DNA from: Symbiodinium natans
Lineage: Eukaryota; Sar; Dinophyceae; Suessiales; Symbiodiniaceae
Direction of reading: 5' to 3'
Assembly: GCA_905221605.1 (NCBI GenBank)
Contig: CAJNDS010002200.1
Span: forward strand, 211,787 to 275,786
Length of the DNA: 64,000 nucleotides
Part shown: one piece after another, positions 38,001 to 50,900 of the stretch
Position numbering within the stretch: position 1 is the first letter of the stretch
How the letters are laid out: the number at the start of each line of letters is the position of its first letter
Made by a program: the position numbers and the translations under genes
Notes under the pieces: generated by a model
Seen by the model: only the letters and a program-made list of their open reading frames with translations
What the model was told of the DNA's origin: nothing
The model's database searches: none

Positions 38001-41000
38001 CCAGGCAAGCCCACGCCTCAAGAATCAAACCCCAGACCCTGCCTCCAGGCCTGTGCGACGACCTCCCGTGTGAGTTCTTTCCAAAGGGTTCCGGAAACTT
38101 GAGGTAGCGTCAAGTAGGCGCCTGTACATACGAATTCAAATTGCCCTTGGGGAAAACTGCCCGCGCTGGTGCACGCAGATCAGCCAACCACACTGTAGAG
38201 CATAGAGCCGAAACCGACGAAAATAACCCACTCCGACTGTCAAGCGGCCGCATTAAAGCTTTTCCATTCTCGGCAGCAGGAGCAACAGCTATAATTCGCC
38301 AGTCGCGCTTTTCAGCCCAGAGCCAGATGGCCAGCAGGGGCCAGCCAGAAACAGAGCCGAGGAAATTGTACATCATCATGCGAGAGATGAAGAGCCACAA
38401 CATCGAGGCTGTACAGAGATGTTTGACAAGATTCACAACCCCCCCATCGCTGGGATCGCAAGAGGAAATGGCTCAGCCAGCATCTGAGTGCACTTGAGCA
38501 GCATAGCCCATGTGGATGTTCACTTGAACAGTTGCTGCTATTTGCTGCTCACTTGAGTGCGTGCTGACGAGTAAAGATATCGAAGAGTCGAGCTCAGATG
38601 CTTGCCGTCTAGCATCTTCACGCACAGACCACATATCAAGAATAAAGTCCACATTCTTGAAGTCGTGTTCTCACTCTCCTCTCCCGTCGCCCTGCAGGCT
38701 GAGGGTGATGCCATCTTGCGAAGCACACAAGCATACAAGTAAGCACTGACCATGTTTTCCGCCGGAGGATGTTGTAATCGCCTGCGCCTACCTGTGAGGT
38801 AGAGAAAGACTTGCAGAAAATGGATGACAATGGGCAAGCATCAAGCTTCCAACCATCAAGAGCAAATCACCCACCACCCCAGCACTGGCGAGTCACAGCT
38901 ATCACAAGCTGCTGATGCCGCCGACGATAGCCCATGTTCAAGTGGGTGCCAAATCCAACCATCCGAAAAACAATGCTCGGCTGTAGCGTTGCGAAAGCTG
39001 CAGCAAATTTAATCTTGGTCACTGACAAGTCAGCGTGAAAACTGCCGCCTGCCAGCCAACCAGAAAGTGCCCAGAGGCACAAAACCCTAAACCCTACTCT
39101 GGGTCCTAGTAAGGTACACCTTTGGCCCTGGCCGACTCTTAGAATTCTGCGACGAGCCTGGAAAGCCGCAGCTCCCTGCAGCGCATGGTCGGCTCGTACC
39201 TTCGCCTTTAGGGTTTAGGGTTTAAGGTTTAGGGTTTAGGGTTTAGGGTTTTAGGGTTTGGGGTTTAGGGTTTAGGGTTTAGGGTTTAGGGTTTAGGAAA
39301 TGATGGCCAGGTCGACACGATGCGCAGCGTAATTACCTGGACAGCCTCCAACGCAATCCAACGCGCTGACAACGTCTTGCCCTTGCCGCACCAACGTCAA
39401 CCGCGTAGCCCTTGTAGTTGTCGAAAGTGCCGTAGCAGTCTGAACGTCCAAGCTCCCTCAAGTGCGGGGGAACACAGGGTTTAGGATTTAGGGTTTAGGG
39501 TTTAGGGTTTAGGGTGTAGAATTGGCACCCGAAGTTGCCAAAGTAGCCTTGGCAACCGCTTGTTTCTCAAGCTTGCCAAAGTGGTCAAGGACCATTTGCT
39601 GGGTTGTTTTGTGATGTTCAAGCTAAGGCCTTGCCAAGGTGGTTGCAATGTCATCTTCTTCATCTTTCTCAAGGAGGCCTGCTTTGCCCGAAGCCCAAAA
39701 ACCCTAGAACCCTGAAACCAAAGCCCTACAAACCCTAAAGCCCTGCTGATCCCTATGCCCGCACCCTAAACCCTAAAAACCCGAAAAGACCCTGAAGCCT
39801 AAGGCCCTCAAACCCTAAACAAAACCTTCGAAAAACCCTGAGCATGCCCTAAAAATACTCTCAATCCCTAAATCCCTAAAACACCAAAACAAAACCAGGA
39901 AACCCTAACACCAGAAAACCCTAAAACCCTAACCCTCAAATCCTAAACCCCTAAAACCCGAAAGCCCTCCCCTGAAGCCCTCCCTAAACCCCAAAACCCT
40001 ACCCTAAACCCCTACCCCTAAAACCCTGACAAACCGAAAAACCCAAAACCCTAAAACCCTGAAACCCTGAAACCCTAACACACTAAAACCCTAAAACCCG
40101 AAAACCCGAAAACCATAAAACCTAAAACCCTAAACCCTGCACCCTAAACCCCTAAACCCTGAACCCTAAACCCTAATGCCTAAAAAACACTAAACCCTAA
40201 ACCCTAAAACCCTAAACCCTAAAACCCTAAAACCCTAAACCCTAAACCCTAAACCCTAAACCCTAAACCCTAAAACCCTAAAACCCTAAACCCTAAACCC
40301 TAAAACCCTAAACCCTAAACCCTAAAACCCTAAACCCTAAACCCTAAACCCTAAACCCTAAACCCTAAACCCTAAACCTTGTTAAAACTGCAGCGTCTCC
40401 TGGGCAGCCACGCGCACTTCGGGAACCTGGGCTTCGAGCCACAAGTGAAAAACCCCCGAAACTTTCGGCCCGAAACCCTAAAGCCCTGAAACCTAGGGGT
40501 TTAGGGTTTAGGGTTTAGGGTTTAGGGTTTAGGGTTTAGGGTTTAGGGTTTAGGGTTTAGGGGTTTTGGAGTTTTGGGGCTTAGGGGCTTAGGGGTGTAG
40601 GGTTCAGGGTTCAGGGTTTTGGTGGCCGAATTAAGGTATTTTGGGGGTAGTTAGGGTAAGTAGGGTAACTAGGGTAATACCGGCTTGGAGTTTAGGGTTT
40701 AGGGTTTAGGGTTTAGGGTTTAGGGTTTAGGGTTTAGGCAAACGGTTTAGGGTTTAGGGGTAGTTAGGGTAAGTAGGGTAATTTTTGGGTCATACCGGCT
40801 GGGAGTTTTGGGTTCCTGCTTAGGGTTCACATGGAGGGTTGCGGGCTCAATCAGCCGGGCTTTGGCCTTCTTTTTCTTAAGTTTATATAGGGCTTAATTA
40901 GAAGGTTTCAGGGTTTAGGGTTTAGGGTTTAGGGTTTAGGGCTTAGGGCTCAATTAGCGGGGTTTGGGGTTTAGGGCTTAATTAGAAGGTTTCAGGGTTT

Positions 41001-44000
41001 ATAGCAGGGTGTAGGGCTTAGGGCTCAACGAGCAGGGTTTGGTGTTTAGGGCTGAGGGTTTAGGGCTGAATGAGAAGGGTTAAGGTGTTTCGGGGTAGTG
41101 AAGGTAAGTAGGGTAACTAGGGTAATACCGGCTTGGAGTTTAGGGTTTAGGGTTTAGGGTTTAGGGTTTAGGGTTTAGGGAGGAACCTGGCAGCCCTAAG
41201 CCCTTTGTTCAGGGATTGCCTGGAAACCAAAACTTTGCAGGTCTAGAAGCGCCCCCTCAGGGTTTAGGGTTTAGGGTTTAGGGTTTAGGGTTTAGGGTGT
41301 AGGGTTTAGGGTTTAGGGTTTAGGGTTTCGGGGCTTCACAAAGCTCGCTGCGCTTCTTGGGACCAGACACGTGCACAACAACAGACAAACTCAGGCTATC
41401 AAAGCACACGAGTCCACTCGGCAAACCCACATTCGCCAAGCTGTGGTTGAAATCGCCTTCGAAGCGCAAGGACTGCAAGCTGTCAGGCAAGGCCACATTC
41501 TCCAAGCTCTGGTCGAAAGAAACTCCGAAGGTCAAGGACTGCAAGATGCCAGGCAACGACACATTCTCAAAGCTCTGGTTAAAATCGGATCCGAAACTCA
41601 AGGACTGCAAGCTGCCAGGCAAGGCCACATTCTCCAGGCTTTGGTTGAAACAAGCTCCGAAGCTCAAGGACTGCAAGCCACTAGGCAAAGCTACGTTCGC
41701 CAAGCTCTGGTTGAACAACATTCCGAGGCTCAAGGACTGCAAGCTGCCAGGCAAGGCCACGTTCTCCAAACTCTGGTTGAAGCGATGCCCAAAGCTCAAG
41801 GACTGCAAGCTGCCAGGCAAGGCCACATCCTCCAAGCTCTGGTTAAAAGAGTCTCCGAAGCTCAAGGACTGCAAGCTGCCAGGCAAGCCCACGTTCGCCA
41901 AGGTCTGGTCGAAAGAACGTCCGAAGCTCAAGGACTGCAAGCTGCCAGGCAAGGCCACATTCGCCCAGCTCTGGTTGAAATCGCAATCGAAACTCAGGGA
42001 TTGCAAGTTGCCAGGCCAGGCCACATTCGCCAAGCTCTGGTGGAATTGGCGGCCAAAGCTCAACGCCTGCAAGCAGCTAGGCAAGGCCACATTCTCCAAG
42101 CTCTGGTTGAAAGAATCTCCGAAGCTCAAGGACTGCAAGCTGTCCGGCAAGACCACATTCTCCAAGCCCTGGTTGAAATCGTATCCGAAGCTCAAGGACT
42201 GCAAGCCACTAGGCAAAGCCACGTTCGCCAAGCTCTGGTTGAACAACATTCCGAAGCTCAAGGACTGCAAGCCACCAGGCAAAGCCGCATTCGCCAAGCT
42301 CTGGTTGAAATCGTATCCAAAGCTCATGGAATGCAAGCTGCCAGGCAACGCCACATTCTCCAAGGCCTGGTCGAAAGAATCTCCGAAGCTCAAGCACTGC
42401 AAGCTGCCGGGTAATGCCACATTCTCCAAACTCTGGTTGTAATAATCTCCGAAGCTCAAGGACTGCAAGCTGCCGGGCAAGGTCACATTCTCCAAGCTTT
42501 GGTTGAAATCGCCTCCGAAGCGCAAGGACTGCAAGCTGCCAGGCAAGGCCACGTTCTCCAAGCTCTGGTCGAAACAATTTCCGAAGCTCAAGCACTGCAA
42601 GCTACCAGGCAAAGCCACATTCTCCAAGCCTTTGTTGAAACAATCTCCGAAGTTCAAGGACTGCAAGCTGCCGGGCAAGACCACATTCTTCAAGCTCTGG
42701 TTGAAGCGATGCCCAAAGCTCAAGGACTGCAAGCTGCCAGGCAACGCCACATTCTCCAAGCTCTGGTCGAAAGAATCTCCAAAGCTCAAGCACTGCAAGC
42801 TGCCGGGCAAGGCCACATTCTCCAAGCTTTGGTTGAAATAATCTCCGAAGCTCAAGAACTGCAAGCTGCCAGGCAAGGCCACATTCTCCAAGCTCTGGTT
42901 GAAATCGCCTCCGAAGCTCAAGGACTGCAAGCCTTTTGGCAGTTCAAGATTCTCGAGACTGTGCTCACCGTCCAGTCTCAACGAAGAGATTGCGTCCTGT
43001 TCATGTACGTCCGTCATGCTCATGTGTTGGCCGTCACTGGCACGGAGAAATGCGGCTGCTGCGCGCCCTGCACCAACCTAGGCTGGCCGCTGAAAAATCA
43101 AAACAGGCCTCTGACACTCAACAATCGAGGGCAAACTTTTTGTAAACATGCCAGGGCAACCTGTCGAACCACATACGTGACGACATCGTCAATTTGCTCC
43201 AACAGCGGCTTGGTGTCGTCCAGGGCATTGCCGCCAGCCGCCAGGACAAGCACGCCACCTAACGGCAAGCCGACCCTTTCCGCGACGCTCTTGCGCAAGT
43301 CTTCCACGGTCATGTTGTCTTCAAGCGGAAGATGTACTTCTGAACCACCGAGACCACAGACCGTCAACTGTCGGCTGGCAGGAAGGCCCTCAAATTCGTC
43401 AAGGCACTGATGGAGGACCTTCCGTTCTGCTTCAGACAACCCACGCAGCAAGGCCCGAAATCCAGGTGCCAGGTCGGCCATGGGGCCCTGCGCCTAGACC
43501 TTGTCGAATGAGCCTATAGCTTAAAACAGGGTTTTGGTGCAGTGGCTGTCTCTGTAGTATATGTAGCCCAACCATATGAAAATACGAGTACGCTTTGCGG
43601 TCGGCTACTTTACAAGGGAACCTTGAACCAAAACAAGGGCAAAAGGGCACCACTGGGCTACGAAGATCTAAACCCTAAACTCTAAACCCTAGACCCAGGA
43701 GTAACCTAGGAATAAAAAACGGGTGCCCTAATGTTGGTATTAAGGGGATTATGAGGGAAGCCCAACTGTTGGCCCAGTAAAAAAAGGAACTAAGGGCCTA
43801 CTCCGGGTCCTAGAACCTCTAGACAACACTCCGAAGCCAAGCCCTTGCAGACCCTAAAGCCCCAAGCAGCTAAGACTACGCTGCAAGGGTTTAGGGTTTA
43901 GGGTTTAGGGTTTAGGGTTTAAACCCTTTTTGCTGAACGAGATCATGTCCAAACTGGAGAGATGATTAATCTCATGTTCTCTTTTCAACCCCAAACCTCC

Positions 44001-44872
44001 AAGACCCCAAATCCCCAAGCCCCAAACCCTAACGCCAAACGCTAAACCCCAAGCGCTAGACGGCCTAAACCCTAAACCCTAACCCTGAACCCTAAACCCT
44101 AAACCCTAAACCCTAAACCCTAAACACTAAACCCTAAAGCCCAAGGCACCCAGACCGGGCCCTCCGCGGCATCCCAGAGCTCCTCCAAAGCCATGCTCGT
44201 GGCCTTCGGGGGGGGGGGGGGGGTTAGGGTTTAGGGTTTAGGGTTTAGGGTTTAGGGTTTAGGGTTTAGGGTTTAGGGTTTGGGGGTTGGGGGTTAGGGT
44301 TTAGGGTTTAGGGTTCAGGGTTTAGAGTTTAGCGTTTAGGGTTTAGGGTTCAGGGTTCAGGGTTTGGACAGGGATCAGGGGTTAGGGTTTAGGGTTTAGG
44401 GATTTTGTTTTTTTTGGGGGGGTTGTATAGGGGTCAAAAGCTTCAGAGAGGAGTCCACAAGTCTGCTCCTAAACTGCTCAGCTGAGACGGAAAAAGGGTG
44501 TAGGGATTTTGGGGCTTAGGGTTCAATTTTGTGGGTTATGGGGGTTCTGGGGTTTAGGGTTTAAGGGTCTAGGATTTTGGGGCTTAGGACCTAATGGGTT
44601 TAGGGTTTTGGGGCCTTTGGGGGTTTGACAAATCAATAGCCGGAGGCTTCCCACAAAGCCGTTTCTTCTGCCCTAAGGCCCTAAGGTATCCGCAGTAACC
44701 GGGGCTGAATCCGTCACAAGCACTTGCGGAATCTGTGAGCGCTTCTTGCCCAATACTCTTCCTGTAGCCCGAAAACCTAACTTTGTTAGGGTTTCCTTGG
44801 TCTGACTTTCCTTATACATCCCCCTAGAAAGGTAGGTTGCTTGGGCTACAGGCATTACATGTAAACCGGGCA

Positions 44873-44912
<40 letters not shown>

Positions 44913-47900
44913 AAGCGACAGAGAGGGAGACGGCGACAAAAAAACAAAAACATGATCTAGACCCAGGAGTAACCTAGGAATGAATAAGGTGCCCTTTCTT
45001 GGTTTAAAGGGTGTTATATTCAGGGAACCCAATCCCTAAACAAAGGAAATAAGGGTCTACTCTGGGTCCAAATGATTCTGGAACTCTTCACCTGAGGTCC
45101 GACCGGTTTAGGGTTTAGGGTTTAGGGTTTAGGGTTTAGGGTTTAGGGTTTAGGGTTTAGGGTTTAGGGTTTTGGGTTTTGGGTTTTGCAAGGCCACAAC
45201 TTGTAGTGGAACGTTTGAGTTATCAAGGTTGCGGAAAGGGCATGGACTAAGTTCCCCTACACTTTGTGGCCAATACTCTAAACCCTCAACCCTAAACCCT
45301 AAACCCTCAACCCTCTTGGAGCGAATTTTCTGCAGCGAAGTCGCGTAGAGCAGCTGGTGCTGCATGGTGGACTGGTCACTGCCTAGCCGTTTCGGTAACT
45401 TCTCACGCCTCTCCTAGGTGCCCCCTTAGGACTCGAAGCCCCTACATGGGGGGGATTTATGGCTTAGGGTTTAGGGACCCTAAACCCTACACCCTGCAAC
45501 CCTAAACCCTAAACACCTAAAAATCCTTGTGGCTTCTGTAGTCCCTGAGCCCCCCAAAACCCTGAAGAGCTGATCGGCACCCAAACGTGGACCCCAGCGT
45601 TGCTATGCCAGATGCTTTGGGTTTAGGGTTTAGGGTTTAGGGCTTAGGGTTTTGGGTTTAGGGCTCAGGATTTAGGGTGGCTGCCCAGGCTACGTCAATC
45701 CTCCCTCCCCAAGAAACCCTCCCACAAATCGAGGGCATGAAAACTAGGGAACATTAGGGTTTAGGGCTTAGGACCCCTAAGCCCGAAACCCTAAACCCCT
45801 AAGCCCCTAAACCCTAAACCCTGAGCCCAAAACCCTAAATCCCTCAACCCCAACCCTGCACCCAAGCCCCTCTGGCGGGAAGGTGTTGGGGACCCCAAAG
45901 GGTGAGTACCCCTTTTCTTCGGAGAAGTCTGGTCAGGCTTTCTGACAACTCTACTTGGAGGTTCAGGGTTCGAATGTGCTTATAAGCCCCCTAAGTCCTC
46001 CAAGTATGTTCAAGTAGACCCCCTAAACCCTAAACCCTGAACCCTAAACCCTAAATCCTGAACCCTAAACCCTAAACCCTAAACCCTATAAACCCTAAAC
46101 CCTAAGGCAGATTGGAATCTGTGGGTGGGTGGGGGCTGTACGACCGATGCCAGGGCGCAGTTGTGATTCGTTCCAGGGCCCTGCCTGGTTGCAGCACAGC
46201 CGAAACCCCAAGCCCTAAACCCTTTAGGGTTTCGGGTTTCGGGTTAGCGTTTAGGGCTTAGGGCTTAGGGTTTAGGGCTTAGGGTTTAGCGTTTAGGGTT
46301 TCGGGCCTAGGGCTTAGGGTTTAGGTCTTCGAGTTTAGGGTATCCAAAGGTTTGGAGATCATCCTGGTTCAGCGCAGGTGGGCAAGATGGCGGAAATACA
46401 GGCTTTGCGCTTAGGACTTCTAGGACTTTCCCTAAAACCCTAAACTCTAAACCCTACACCTATACCCGAAACCCTAAAGGGTTCAGGCTTTCGGCTTAGG
46501 ACTTATAGGATTCAGGGTTTGGGTCATATGATCTGAGCTCTTCCTCTAGGATGGCCCAAAAAACGCCCTCCGAAAAAAAACCTGGATATGGTTCTCTTAA
46601 ACCCGATAAAGGGGTTTAGGGTTTAGTGGGTAGGGTTTAGGGTTTAGGGTTTAGGGTTTAGGGTTTAGGGTTTAGGGTTTAGGGTTTAGGGTTTAGGGTT
46701 TAGGGTTTAGGGTTTAGGGTTTAGGGTTTAGGGTTTAGGGTTTAGGGTTTAGGGTTTAGGGTTTGAAGGAGAAAAAGGATGTGTCTCGAGGGCCTGCCGA
46801 GTTCTAGGGACGTAGAGATGTACGCTGAGAGCCCCTATGAGGGTTTAGGGTTTAGGGTTTAGGGTTCAGGGTTTCGGGTTTCGGGTTTCGGGTTTTAGGG
46901 GCCCTATACTAGGACGGCCCTTAAAACCCTCTGTAAACTATTCCTGAATAGGGTCCTCTTAAACCCAATAAGGGAAAATACAAAATGTCTCAAGAGCCTA
47001 CCGAGTATCGTATATAATCTAGGTAGACCAGGCGCAGGGTTTAGGACCGTAAGAGTAGGCTGGGAGGTGGGGCTGCTCTCTTTGGGCAGGGTGGCTGGCT
47101 TTCTGCAACCCTTGCTTCTATTGGTAATGTCAGAAGCACATCATCTACGCTTTAAGTGCAATGCCCACTCTGAACACAAAAAGCTAAACAAACTCGACCA
47201 AACCCTAAACCCAACCTTACCAAGCCCTGAACCCCGGCTTGGCTGCTGTGGAACAAAACTCAGTGGGTTCACCTCAAAAAGGCCTTCATCCGGGTTGAGC
47301 TGAGGGTTTGGAAATTACGAACCATAAAAAGCAGGTTGGTATTCACCGAATACGGGCTGTACTGGTTTGCTTACACTCTGGACCGTGAAGGAGGCCAACG
47401 CAACTGTAAAGGTCGCGTGATTAGTTTTGCGGCACGTGTTTGGGGGGGGGGGGGGGGGGTTGGGGTAGCCAAAATAAACATGTATACCCGACTATCATCA
47501 AAAACCCTTAGCGCCCTTAACCGCCTTAACCGCCTTAACCGCCTTAACCGTCTTAACCGTCTTAACCCTAAACCCGAAACCTTGAACCCTAAACCATAAA
47601 CCTTGAACCCTAAACCCAAAACCCAAAACCCTAAACCCTAAACCTTGAACCCTAAACCCTAAACCCTAAACCCTAAACCCTAAACCCTAAACCCTAAACC
47701 CTAAGGGAACTTGAGGCTCGGCCTTGAGGGCTTCGGGACTTGGGGGTTCAGGGTTTAGGGTTTAGGGTTCAGGGTTTAGGGTCGAGGGTTTGGGGCTTCG
47801 GGCCTCGATTGGGGCCCGAGACCTTAACCCACCAGGTCGTGCGTGGGCGCCTGGTTTAGGGTTTAGGGTTTAGGGTTTAGGGTTTAGGGTTTAGGGTCTA

Positions 47901-50900
47901 CGGACCTCTTTAGTGCGTTTAAGGCGACAAAACTACTATATGGTAACCACTTTACGGCCCAAGTACGTACAAAGTAGCACCCTAAGCCCTAAACCCCAAA
48001 CTCCGAGAAAACCCTAAAGTGTAGCACCCTAAACCCTAAACTCCCACCCCCAAACCCTAAACCCTCAACCATAAGGGGAACATGGACCCTCAGGGTTTGG
48101 GTCGTCTTTAAACCCTAAACCCTAAACCCTAAACCCTAAACCCACAACCCAAAACCCTAAACCCTGGGTCTTCGAGGTCTTCAATCTGTCCAGGCGCAGA
48201 ATGTCCGAATGCCACCAGCGGACCAGGAAGTCGTGCGACCAGGGCGTGTTCTTCATCAGCCACCTGTAGGGTTTAGGGTTTAGGGTTTAGGGTTTAGGGT
48301 TAAGGGTTTAGGGTTTAGGGTGTAGGGCTGAGGGTTTAGGGTGCTTATGACTAAAGGCCCTGGTTTAGGATTCTTTAGGGTTTAGGGCTTAGGGTTTCAG
48401 TAGGATTTAGGCTTTCAGCAGGGTTTATAGGGTGCAGGGTTAGGGGTTGCGGTAGGGTTTCAAGAGGGCTTAGCTGCGGCTCTTCGATGGCCCCGGTGCA
48501 TTTAGGGTTTAGGGTTTAGGGTTTAGGGTTTAGGGTTTAGGGTTTAGGGTGTCCCGAAAGCTTGGAGGTCCAGGACTCAGTGCCGAAGCAGCCCCTTTGA
48601 TCCTCACAGACCCTAAGCCCGCAACCCTCAAACCCCCCTCAAGCCCCAAATCCCAAAAGGTTACCCTGAAGCCCTCAACCCTCAAACCCCCACAAGCCCG
48701 AGACCCGAAGACCCCCTGTAAGCCCTAACTCCCAAACCCCAAATCACGGCTTCGTCATCCTCAAGTGTAGCAGGGCTACTGGGACTTTTGATCTTGCCTG
48801 TCAGAGGTCCTGACTGGCGAGGTGGTTGAACTTACTTTTCCTAAGGGTTTAGGGTGTAGGGCTTAGGGTTTAGGGCTTAGGGTTTAGGTATAAACCCTAA
48901 AAATCCTAAACCCTAAGCCCGGACTGTCGAGGTGGCTGAACTTACTTATCCGGTTTCCTAGGGCAGCTACGGGTTCGCTACAGGTTCATACTATAGGAAG
49001 AGAGGGAACACAAATTACAGATGTAAGTATAAAGAAGGAATTCTACTACCCATCAAAGAAATCTGGAAAGCATGCATACTCGACTCTTAGCCTTAAGCCC
49101 TACACCCTAAACCCCAATACTGAGACTGAAATGGCATTGCTTGGTTCCGCAGAGTCGCTATGTAGAGTTTCTTTCATGCTCAGGTATACCTGGGGTTTAG
49201 GGTGTAGCGTTTGGGGTTTGGGGTTCAGACCCGAAAAACTTGGGGGAAGGAGAGGGGGGGGGGGGGGGGTATTGTTCTGTACTGGAGTCCCTTATGAAGG
49301 GTCCTGAGAGGTAGGTGATACCCCAACAAAAAGAACAGTGCAGGAGCATCAGCAAATTGTCCGCTATGCTGCGACATGATTTCGATATAAACTATCCAAA
49401 GTACCCACTCCATTTCGTTGAGCCCCTATGTTGTCGTATAAGTGGCAACACGAAACCCCGAACCCTAAACCTTACGGAAACCCGCAGCCCGACGACCTAT
49501 GAGCCCAATCTCCGAAACCCCTGTGCATGCAAAAGCCTAAAGCCTAAAGCCTAAACCCTAAACCCTAAACCCTAAACCCTGAACTCTGAACTCTGAAGCC
49601 TGAACCCTGAACCCTGAACCCTGAACCCTGAACCCTAACCCTAAACCTAAAACCCTAAACCCTCTTGCCTGAACCCTAAACCCTAAACCCAGTCAAAGCC
49701 ACACACCGTTGTTGATGCCGGAGGAGTCAGTCGCTACCTAAGCCGCGGAGGATGTCAAAGGGTTTCTGGGTTGGGTTTAGGGTTTCGGGTTTTGGGTTTA
49801 GGGTTTAAGTTTCAGTAGGACTTAGGGGTTGCGGGGCGGAGGGGTGAGGGTTCATAGGGTGTAGAATGTACGGGTTGGCCAGGGTTTCGGTATGCTACAC
49901 CTTAAACCCCAAACCATGCTGGTGCCGGCTGTCTTGTTCGGGCCGCCATGCCCTGAGGTCCCGGCAATCAGCGACACCTGCGCGAGTCGTGATGTATCGG
50001 GACCTCACTGTACAAAGTCTCGAAGATCTCCCGAAACCCAAACCCGAAACACCACATCGTGCAAAGCCAACGAACCCTACACACTCTCAATACCCTGGTA
50101 AACCCTGTAGCGTTTCTGTAGGTTCACGTCAAGGCGGGTGATTCTTTTCTTGCGTGGATACGAACCGCTCCCACAGGCTGTATTTTCAGGTCGGCACACT
50201 TACGGTACGGTTTAGTTTAGGGTTTAGTGAGTCTGACGGAGCCACATAGACAAAGACATGTCCGCCACTGGCACCTAAGAAAGGGAGTCAGGGCCTACTC
50301 CGGGTCCTACTTGGGGTTCATGGTACTTGTGGACCAAGCTCTAGGGCCATGAGTCAACTCCCCCCCGCCCCCCTCTACCCCCCCCCCACCCCCCCAACAC
50401 CCTACGTTCTCCACCCCAAACCCTAACCGCCAAACTACACCCCAAACCCTAAATCCTAAACCCCCTCGGCCCTCCACCCTAAACCCCAAACCTCCTCCAC
50501 CCCAAACCCTACACCCCAAACCTTAAATCCTAAACCCTAAACCTCCTCCACCCCTACACCCCTACACCCCTACACCCCTCCACCCCTCCACCCCTACACC
50601 CCTACACCCCTACACCCCTACACCCCTACAGCCCGACACCCCTACACCCCTGCACCCCTGCACCCCTGCACCCCTACGCCCTACTCCCCTACACCCCACA
50701 CCCCACACCCCACACCCCAAACCCCTAAACCCTAAACCCTAAACCCTAAACCCTGAACCCTGAACCCTAAACCCTAAACCCTGAACCTCCTGCACCCTAA
50801 CCCCAACCTCAGTGGGCATCGTCGGGTGGAGGCGCTGGCGCAGCTGCGCAACCTCGGGGCTCTCGCCGAGCTGCCTGCGAGGTCCACACCGGGAGCCAGA

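Larger units (their letters stand above)
33726..41319. other. Telomere-like repeat region with exon islands and a 629-bp repeat pair
   Basis: TTTAGGG/CCCTAAA and degenerate relatives. AAACAGCCTAAACCC-type units predominate at 34430-34880 and CCCTAAAA-type at 39680-40380. Islands at 33955-34050, 34984-35045, 35490-35575, 35665-35800, 36423-36510 and 39340-39480 are unique. The 37.09-39.08 kb part is a non-telomeric duplication. No complete gene is visible. Confidence 0.6.

Noticed and set aside
37355-39080. 629-bp repeats as split direct repeats of a second YR element
   Set aside because: Both copies are whole and in simple direct order. No a1-b1-a2-b2 arrangement and no recombinase.
41357-42442. 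Long plus-strand frames opposite FNIP gene A (and 57930-59785 opposite gene B)
   Set aside because: They are antisense shadows of the 66-bp repeat. The minus frames match the FNIP pattern and join to a ubiquitin-like exon in phase.
47371-47619. Leu/Arg repeat frame at 47.4-47.6 kb
   Set aside because: Translation of the 9-bp CCTTAACCG array.
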